Source of the DNA: Trachelipus rathkii
Lineage: Eukaryota; Arthropoda; Malacostraca; Isopoda; Trachelipodidae
Assembly: GCA_015478945.1 (NCBI GenBank)
Contig: JABUQX010002544.1
Location: 1 to 14,005 of the forward strand
Reading direction: 5' to 3'
Length of the DNA: 14,005 nt
Shown here in pieces: positions 8,640-14,005 of this stretch (the first letter of the stretch is position 1; each line of letters starts with the position of its first letter). Made by a program: the position numbers and the translations under genes. The notes beneath the pieces are model-generated. The model searched no databases and had not been told where the DNA came from. It worked only from the letters and a program-made list of their open reading frames with translations.

Positions 8640-9030
8640 TTATCATCATATATTTAATAATAGTTTTGAATTACATCGTTAATTAGCATGTATCTACTTC
8701 ATTACTTATATCCCATTACTTATTATTATCTATTCATTATTATTATTATCTATTATTATATTAATTACTTATTATTCATTATATTATTATTATTATTATA
8801 TATTGATTATATATAATTCATTAGCGCATTGTGATTGAAAACTTATAATTGTAATTTGAATTGTAATACTGCTAATCTATAATTGTAGTTATAGTACTGC
8901 ATAATAATTATGATAGTCATTATTCGTTAGTATCATATTTATTATTATTATTATTATTCATCTATTATTATTCATTATTTATTATTCATTATTCATTATT
9001 ATGAATTATTATTATGTATTATGATCATAC
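8640..9030. repeat. ATT/TTA-rich imperfect trinucleotide tract (left)
   Basis: Mixture of TTATTATTA, CATTATTAT and AATTGTAATT-type repeats. The central part (8820-8935) is less regular and contains ATTGTGATTG and AATTGTAGTTATAGT, which recur in similar form in the second tract near 9803-9835. No coding capacity. Confidence 0.85.
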
Positions 9031-9039
9031 AACACCTTT

Positions 9040-9485
9040 ATTTAAAAAAACTTAAAATACTGCAGTTCGAAGATCTGTTAAAGCTATCCTCGTTTTAAAA
9101 GAGCAGCATCAAGCATCAAAAATAATAAAGCCTGCCTAACTTATTGTTATACTAATTCATCAAAATAATCAAACAGAAAGCAAGCTAGAGCAATAGCATG
9201 TCTCACTCAACATATCAACCCTCCAACTATCTTTGTAAGAATTAGATAATGTAAAGCTAGATCTAAAGCATGCCTAGCTATAAAAGGTCAAACTTTATAG
9301 AACGAATATGACATAGCCGCAATAATTTAAAACCTAGTCTCCGTACGGTCAACATCAAGTGACCAGTAGCGCAATCCATACATTACTGAACGAAAGCCCA
9401 CTACACATACGACCTTTACAAAAGCGTGAAAACAACTGCTCATCCTATTATCCATGACCTAAGATTACATCCCACGCATCAAATA
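9040..9485. other. Normal-complexity core between two ATT-rich tracts
   Basis: About 440 bases with average base composition and few repeats. All six frames are interrupted at short intervals. One plus-strand stretch (9236-9299) reads RIR* then CKARSKACLAIKGQTL, but stops on both sides make it meaningless on its own. It could be the body of a decayed element inserted into or carrying ATT-rich flanks; I recognise no family. Confidence 0.35.
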
Positions 9486-9489
9486 TTCA

Positions 9490-9930
9490 TTAAATAATTC
9501 AAAGTAATTTAACATTAATAATATATATAATCAATTATTATTATTATTAAATGATATATATCTAATAAATTTCGAATTTAATACTTAATTATTCATTTAA
9601 TGATTATATAAAATTATAATTAATAATAACATAAATTGTTTTTCAGTGATTATTCAATATCATAATATAATAATATCATTAATATTAATGATAATATTAT
9701 TATTATTAATAATTAATTATAATATATATTATACTAATCTATTAATTATTATTATTATAATTAATATTATTTTATTACTAAATTATAATTGGAAATCTAA
9801 ATTGTGATTGTAATTATTAATGTTGTAATTATAGTTGTATTTCAATTATTATTCATATTATTTATTACATGATTATCATAAGTATCTAATTCATTATTCA
9901 TTACTTCATTATATATATTATTAATTAATT
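9490..9930. repeat. ATT/TTA-rich imperfect trinucleotide tract (right)
   Basis: Dominated by ATTATTATT, TAATTAAT and ATATAT words, with a less regular section near 9790-9860 similar to that in the left tract. No coding capacity. Confidence 0.85.
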
Positions 9931-10158
9931 ATAAAATTCAAATACCAAAGGATGTTGACACACTAGAAAAAGTTTATCTTTAATATGTTCGCTCAAAATG
10001 TATAATGGGGATGTTTGTGAGAAGTTTTAATATAACACAAATCCAATCCCAACAGTATAATGATATAAGAATATACAAGTATAATGTATAATTCCAACTA
10101 AATAATATACAAATGGAACATTCATATAAAGTATCCAATGTATCATTAATTATGTACA

Positions 10159-10176
10159 AGGGCTCAATTGAGCCCT
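10159..10176. repeat. Perfect 18-bp palindrome
   Basis: AGGGCTCAATTGAGCCCT is its own reverse complement with no spacer. It is much GC-richer than its surroundings. It could be a dimeric protein-binding site, a cruciform seed or an internal piece of a decayed repeat; nothing nearby decides between these. Confidence 0.7.
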
Positions 10177-10205
10177 GGAAGCTGTCAGAGCAAGCATATT
10201 TTCCT

Positions 10206-10430
10206 TTAAAAATAGCTTAATTTCTGAGAAATAGTTTTAATTAAAAGAAAGGCTAAACTTCCTAGTTTTCTGAAGGATTTTATTTCATTTCCGTCCGCAC
10301 TGAATGGAATTTTAAATCCGGATATATATTGTAGACATTTCAAGCATCGTTTCAGGATGAATCCCGGCTTTGAAATCTCAGCAGAAGTAGTAGTAGGATT
10401 CAAAAAAAAATCCACACTTAAAAAAACCAC
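10206..10430 (-). other. Minus-strand open frame of 74 codons, doubtful
   Basis: Contains TTTSAEISKPGFILKRCLKC and YISGFKIPFSADGNEIKSFR, which are of varied composition and not repeat-derived. The upstream edge is a poly-T run and the downstream end is AT-rich. There is no domain that I recognise and no splice or promoter context. It may be an old element fragment or a chance frame. Confidence 0.15.
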
Positions 10431-10742
10431 ATTAAAAATCCAGCATTAGACTCAACCCTATTAAAAGTAAATAACAATTTTATATTAATTATACAATACT
10501 GTCAACTTATTTATTTAAAGATATTTTCTTCTATATTCTTATGTATTTTTTTGTTAATTGAACTTTTTCGTAAATTTAAAAAGGTTCGTTCGATGAAAGT
10601 TTGGGTCAAATCATTTCTAGTAGAGGTCTACAAGATAGTAAAGCTGCAACGATAACGTTTAGTTTATCTATATCATTCTAATTATAAAGTTATAGTTTTA
10701 CATTCATAGTTATTTTGATTACATTTTTTTATTTTAGTTACT

Positions 10743-10775
10743 ACCTGAAAGACATGGACAATGTCAATTTCAGGT
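10743..10775. repeat. Hairpin with 13-bp stem and 2-nt bulge
   Basis: ACCTGAAAGACAT (10743-10755) pairs with ATGTC (10761-10765) and, after an AA bulge, with TTTCAGGT (10768-10775). The loop is GGACA. All 13 pairs are Watson-Crick. The stem is short for a microRNA precursor. It lies right after an acceptor-like TTTTTTTATTTTAG, so it could fold in RNA if this region is transcribed. Confidence 0.6.
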
Positions 10776-11164
10776 CTTCATAGTATTTTGTTTGGATTTT
10801 AGAAAGTAAATTAAATAGCTATTTAGAAGGCTAACATGTGGTCGTAATACTTGTTATTGCGATCTTATACAATGTTTGTTAATTATTACAGAGTTCTATC
10901 TATAATTTCATTGGCTACTGTCAAAGGTAGAAACATTGTTATAATATTATATAATACACAGGTTTGTCGTATAAAGCCATATTTTATAATTAACCAATAA
11001 AGAAATCGTACAGGGTGTCTCGAAAATGTAAAATTGAAATGGAGGAAATTATAAATCATTTTATTCTTAAGAGAGTAAGAGCGTTTAATTGGACATTTCT
11101 ATCCACGTGCAATATTTCAATCAACCACAATTTATAGAATAAAAAACTACTAATATATTTAATA

Positions 11165-11284
11165 TCAATCTATATAATTATATATTATATATAATATATA
11201 TATATATTATAGTATATAAATATTTTTAAAATTAATTATATATATTTAAATTTGAATATAAGTATACTATATATATATATATAT

Positions 11285-11320
<36 letters not shown>

Positions 11321-11351
11321 GTAATGATTATGTATGATATATAATATATAT

Positions 11352-11388
<37 letters not shown>

Positions 11389-11394
11389 TTATAT

Positions 11395-11436
<42 letters not shown>

Positions 11437-11600
11437 TATATATATTACGGTATATAGATATATACGGTATATATAGTATATATATATAGTATATTATATA
11501 TATATATAATTTATATATATATAATATTATATAATATATATATTATATATATAATATATATTATTATACGGTAATATATATATGTATATACCGTATATAA
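11165..11600. repeat. Degenerate (TA)n array, block 4
   Basis: TATATA repeat, but here the interruptions are mostly G on this strand (TAGTAT, ACGGTA): about 19 G against 9 C by hand count in 11161-11600, the reverse of blocks 1-3. It contains three ACGGTATATA-like words and a TATACGGTA/TACCGTATA inverted repeat (11565-11573 and 11589-11597) at the right end. Confidence 0.93.
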
Positions 11601-11605
11601 TTATG

Positions 11606-12330
11606 TAAGAAATTTTCGCTTTAACCGTGAACTTTAGGTATACATTGGTCTCGACTCTCACCTAATGCACTTTTGGAAATTTTTTTGTTTGTAAATCACG
11701 GCCCTATCGGTCATAAGCACACGAAAAAATAATAATGTAATTCTAATATAAAAAGTTTTATAAAAGTTTGAATAATGGCGAGAAATAAAACGTGGAGGGG
11801 TGAAGCGGACAACCATTGAGGGGTGACATCGAATTGTTTAAATTCGTCTTGTAACGTATAGTTCATTTTAATATTTTAAATTTTTACTTAGCTAATAATT
11901 ATTTATCAATATTAAAATTCGTAATAAGTAATGAAAAATGTCAATAATGGATATATAAAATGAGAATATTATAAATCAAAATACAGATTCACCGCCTTCG
12001 CAAAATTTTGACACTTTTTTGAACTCCGTTTTTTTTATTAAATTTTCATTTTTTAAAAAAGATTTCTGTATATAAGTAACGTTTTTTATTACATTTAAAT
12101 TAATTATAGTAATAAAAATGTCAATAGTAAATCGTATGTAAGAATTAATAAAGCAGGTAGCAAATGGTTTAAGCGGGTGATGGACAAGTCTAGGCGTTGT
12201 CTTTTTTGCACTAATGATGCTTGGATCAAAAATTTACTTTTCCAGTTTAAGCTAACTAATCGAGTGTATCACTGAAAATAATATAAATGCGGATCCACAT
12301 TTTTCTTTGAGAAAAAAAACTAAAAGATTG
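11606..12330. other. AT-rich unique sequence without a gene
   Basis: All frames are closed at short intervals. Small features: GAGGGGTGA occurs twice, 22 bases apart (near 11796 and 11818), and CGAATT/AATTCG form a 6-bp inverted repeat with a 5-nt loop just after. No element or RNA gene is recognised. Confidence 0.4.
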
Positions 12331-12334
12331 TCTT

Positions 12335-12356
12335 GTCGTCGACGTCGTCGTCGTCG
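12335..12356. repeat. (GTC)n short microsatellite
   Basis: GTCGTCGACGTCGTCGTCG-type tract, seven units with one GAC variant. It is CpG-rich in a very AT-rich background. Confidence 0.85.
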
Positions 12357-12477
12357 ATGGAGATGGAATAAGATAAAGTAATTTTCTTGTGTATTCTAAA
12401 ATGTAAAAACTTTCGAGAATTATAGAATAAATATACTTTGTAAAGATAATATTTGCGATGGATATAAAATGGGAAAA

Positions 12478-12574
12478 TTTTTTTTTTTTTTTTTTAATGT
12501 GACTTTTTTATTTATTTAGAGTGGAACCGAATCACCCTCCTAAAAGAGGCGGGCTGGTGCACCCGCGCGACGCT
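12478..12574 (-). mobile_element. Candidate 3' end of a polyadenylated retrocopy (minus strand)
   Basis: Reading the minus strand, a GC-rich segment (12574 to about 12520) is followed by overlapping AATAAA signals (12516-12511 and 12512-12507), 11 bases of spacer (12506-12496), and then a run of 18 A (12495-12478). Signal, spacing and tail match the 3' end of a processed RNA copied into DNA. The GC-rich part is open in one frame, SVARVHQPASFRRVIRFHSK followed by TAA at 12514-12512, but I cannot identify a parent gene. The copy would be severely 5'-truncated, ending at a TA tract. A SINE tail or a chance T-run are the alternatives. Confidence 0.4.
12549..12566. repeat. GC-rich hairpin GCGGG/CCCGC
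   Basis: GCGGG (12549-12553) pairs with CCCGC (12562-12566) around CTGGTGCA. The embedded GGTGCACC is a perfect 8-bp palindrome. It is part of the GC-rich patch of the candidate retrocopy. Confidence 0.5.
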
Positions 12575-12575
12575 G

Positions 12576-12620
12576 ATATGTATATATCTTATATATATAT
12601 ATATATTATATATATATAAT
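12576..12620. repeat. Short (TA)n tract
   Basis: About 45 bases of TATATA with few interruptions, bordering the GC-rich patch on its left. Confidence 0.9.
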
Positions 12621-12635
12621 ACATCTAAAACGTAT

Positions 12636-12827
12636 TTATAATTTTTTTAGATACATAAATATAATATAATATAAAACAATTATTGGGAAAAAATATTGAT
12701 ATTTCGTCAGAATCTGTTGAACTCGACTATTACCCAAAGTTTTAAAAAATGTCCATAGACTTGTAAAAAATCTGACCAGAATTTTATATTCTATGCAATT
12801 TACAAAAGTAGGTGCAAGGTTAGCCAT
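12636..12827 (-). other. Minus-strand open frame of 63 codons, doubtful
   Basis: The ATG at 12827 has a fair start context (TTCAACATGG). It contains MANLAPTFVNCIEYKILVRF, then FFKTLGNSRVQQILTKYQYF, before an AT-driven hydrophobic tail (LYYIIFMYLKK). The first 45 residues look protein-like and the rest does not. The first codons lie in the left arm of the inverted repeat at 12815. No family is recognised. Confidence 0.15.
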
Positions 12828-13032
12828 GTTGAAAGAACTCTGTCTAGATTATCAATGTAAATCCATTTAGGTTTAACGGTCTAGGATGATGGCATCATCA
12901 TAATCCATTAGTCTCGGTTTAAGACTTTACTATTCAGGTTATGATATGTTTTGTTAAGGATACACAGTAAATCTGTGTGTACTTAACAGATCTTTTTGTA
13001 ACCTGAACTAGGATGGTCCTAAGCTGACCTTG
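12815..13032. repeat. Nested inverted-repeat unit of 218 bp, MITE-like
   Basis: CAAGGTTAGC (12815-12824) and GCTGACCTTG (13023-13032) are inverted copies matching at 9 of 10 positions. Inside lie a GATGAT/ATCATC inverted repeat and the 75-nt hairpin at 12933-13007. The word CTAGGATG occurs once on each side of that hairpin. This layout could be a small non-autonomous DNA element, but no target-site duplication is evident and the outer arms are short. Confidence 0.3.
12933..13007. ncRNA. 75-nt imperfect hairpin with equal 35-nt arms
   Basis: The left arm (12933-12967) and right arm (12973-13007) are each 35 nt around a 5-nt loop (TAAAT). When the right arm is reverse-complemented they align without gaps: 9/9 at the base (TTCAGGTTA), 5/11 in a central internal loop, 6/6 (GTTAAG), then 7/9 next to the loop, so 27 of 35 positions pair. 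The size and shape resemble a small RNA precursor, but the large internal loop is unfavourable for standard microRNA processing. A transposon-derived palindrome is just as likely. Confidence 0.3.
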
Positions 13033-13087
13033 AGGCCCATTCAGTTTTTTTTATAGAAAATCAAGATTATGGGATTATCAAGAATTT

Positions 13088-13325
13088 GAGGGCTATAATT
13101 TTTATTCACTAAAAGACGTCATATTTGTTTTTGGTTTTAGTTCTTCATTAATATTTTTTTAGAGTTGATGTGATTTTTATAAAAATTAATGCTGAGGCCC
13201 TTTTGTCAACAATTACAATTTGGAGGCTGTAAGATTTTTTTCCTAAAGATTAGTCATTTATGTTTTATTTTAATTTTCATTTTTTTTTTGTCTAATGGTT
13301 ATTTTTTTAAAATTAATGCAGAGGC
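13088..13325 (+). repeat. Diverged tandem duplication, unit about 100-113 bp with short spacer
   Basis: Copy A (13088-13200) starts GAGGGCTATAATTTTT and ends AAAATTAATGCTGAGGCC. Copy B (13223-13325) starts GAGGCTGTAAGATTTTTT and ends AAAATTAATGCAGAGGC. In between, CTAAAAGACGTCATATTTG corresponds to CTAAAGATTAGTCATTTATG. A further GAGGCCC at 13032 may mark a third, more decayed copy. The copies are T-rich, so part of the match is compositional, but the start, middle and end anchors occur in the same order. Confidence 0.5.
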
Positions 13326-14005
13326 ATTAATTGTAAACAACTATTGTGATGGAGTTAATTGATTAAGAATAAATTAGGTATGAAGTTTTGTAGATCAGGA
13401 GATAAAGTGGCAAAAAGGAAAAGATACCTGCTACTTGCAAGTTGTTGCTATGTTTAAAGACTGAAAAATCACATACTGTACATATTATCAAAAAGTTAAA
13501 GTGTAAATTAATTGCCTGGAGTAATAAAAATGATAAAAACTATATTTATGACAAAATATTCTTCACCAATGCATTGACACATGTTGGTATATTTTTTAAA
13601 ACAATTTCTTTTTTCCCCAGTTTTATAATTTCTTTTTGTATAATTCGTTAAAATATTTTGATTTATAAGAGGGTTATCAATGTTAAAGTTGTAAAATATA
13701 TCGTTTTCTTACATGGCATTGAACTTATTTGCAAGACGGCTTTCAGTATGAGCAGTAAGTTAATCTATATAAGCATTGAATTTAGTTGTTACTGGACTAC
13801 ATATATATGAAGCACTTATTCTTTCCAATATTTGATAGTTATTATTATTTTTCAAAGGTTAACCTATTTAATTTTTTGTCTTTTATTTTAGCTGTTTCTC
13901 AGCAAACTGTATATCAATATATAGCTACCCTTAGTCTGAGAGTGTAACCTTTTAGGACATTAGGACATTAGGAATATAGAGACAGTAAAGAAGCCACAAT
14001 GGGTG
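13326..14005. other. AT-rich sequence without a recognised gene
   Basis: Includes a 69-codon plus-strand open frame (13442-13651) of K/N/I/F-rich composition typical of chance frames in AT-rich DNA. Near the right end there is a short direct repeat (GGACATTAGGACATTAGGA, 13957-13975). Nothing else is supported. Confidence 0.5.

Larger units (their letters stand above)
9931..11160. other. AT-rich unique sequence with isolated symmetric sites, no gene recognised
   Basis: About 1.2 kb with no long open frame apart from the minus-strand one at 10206-10430. It contains an 18-bp palindrome (10159) and a 13-bp-stem hairpin (10743), listed separately. The string ACAGGGTGT near 11011 resembles the ends of some invertebrate transposons, but no matching terminal inverted repeat was found. 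Confidence 0.4.

Noticed and set aside
9060..9480. Nuclear copy of mitochondrial DNA
   Set aside because: Some phrases looked mitochondrial, but no gene could be followed in any frame or genetic code, and no rRNA or tRNA fold was found.
11011..11030. ACAGGGTGTCTCGAAAATG as a transposon end
   Set aside because: The only inverted counterpart seen (ACACCCTGT near 5062) matches nine bases and then diverges. It is 6 kb away with unrelated sequence around it.
12533..12568. tRNA or tRNA-derived SINE head in the GC-rich patch
   Set aside because: No A-box/B-box pair and no cloverleaf could be drawn. Only a 5-bp hairpin is present.

Overview
The window looks like intergenic or intronic DNA from a large, repeat-rich, AT-rich animal genome, probably an arthropod and perhaps a decapod crustacean. 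The organism call is inference. It rests on long (TA)n, (CT)n, (GT)n and (ATT)n tracts, the absence of any long open frame, and one recognisable decayed non-LTR retrotransposon of a Jockey/CR1-like type common in arthropods. I see no prokaryotic gene arrangement, rRNA, tRNA or CRISPR array, and no confidently intact protein-coding gene.

Layout. 1-816 is featureless pyrimidine-rich DNA with one small hairpin near the left end. 817-932 is a (CT)n microsatellite that abuts a broken LINE reverse-transcriptase tail (933-1427, + strand, two internal frameshifts). A short 3' end with a hairpin follows (1428-1511), and then about 2.2 kb of degenerate (TA)n in three blocks (1512-2446, 2716-3002, 3438-3699) separated by two islands of ordinary sequence. 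3881-3964 is an AGT-type array. 4073-4516 holds weak minus-strand coding-like signals, including one 69-bp exon-like segment. 5000-7415 is the least AT-rich part. Its + strand is rich in C, and on the minus strand it carries several collinear but broken open frames (7415-7239, 7105-6875, 6902-6666, 5431-5102) that read like protein. It is the best candidate for an unrecognised gene or element, though a decayed one. 7800-8530 becomes GT-rich, with a four-copy 10-bp minisatellite at 8340-8379. 8640-9930 is two ATT-rich tracts around a normal-complexity core. 9930-11160 is AT-rich unique DNA with two notable symmetric sites (18-bp palindrome at 10159; 13-bp-stem hairpin at 10743). 11165-11600 is a fourth (TA)n block. 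12478-12574 looks like the 3' end of a polyadenylated retrocopy on the minus strand. 12815-13032 is a nested inverted-repeat structure with a 75-nt hairpin, followed by a diverged duplication of about 130 bp (13088-13325). The right end is featureless AT-rich sequence.

No set of genes works together here. The window is dominated by simple-sequence arrays and eroded retroelement pieces. The most unusual general signal is that interruptions of the self-complementary (TA)n arrays are strand-biased, strongly towards C in the left blocks and towards G in the right block. This is either a biological strand asymmetry or a read-orientation artefact in the assembly. I found no convincing new biological system; the observations below are ranked accordingly.
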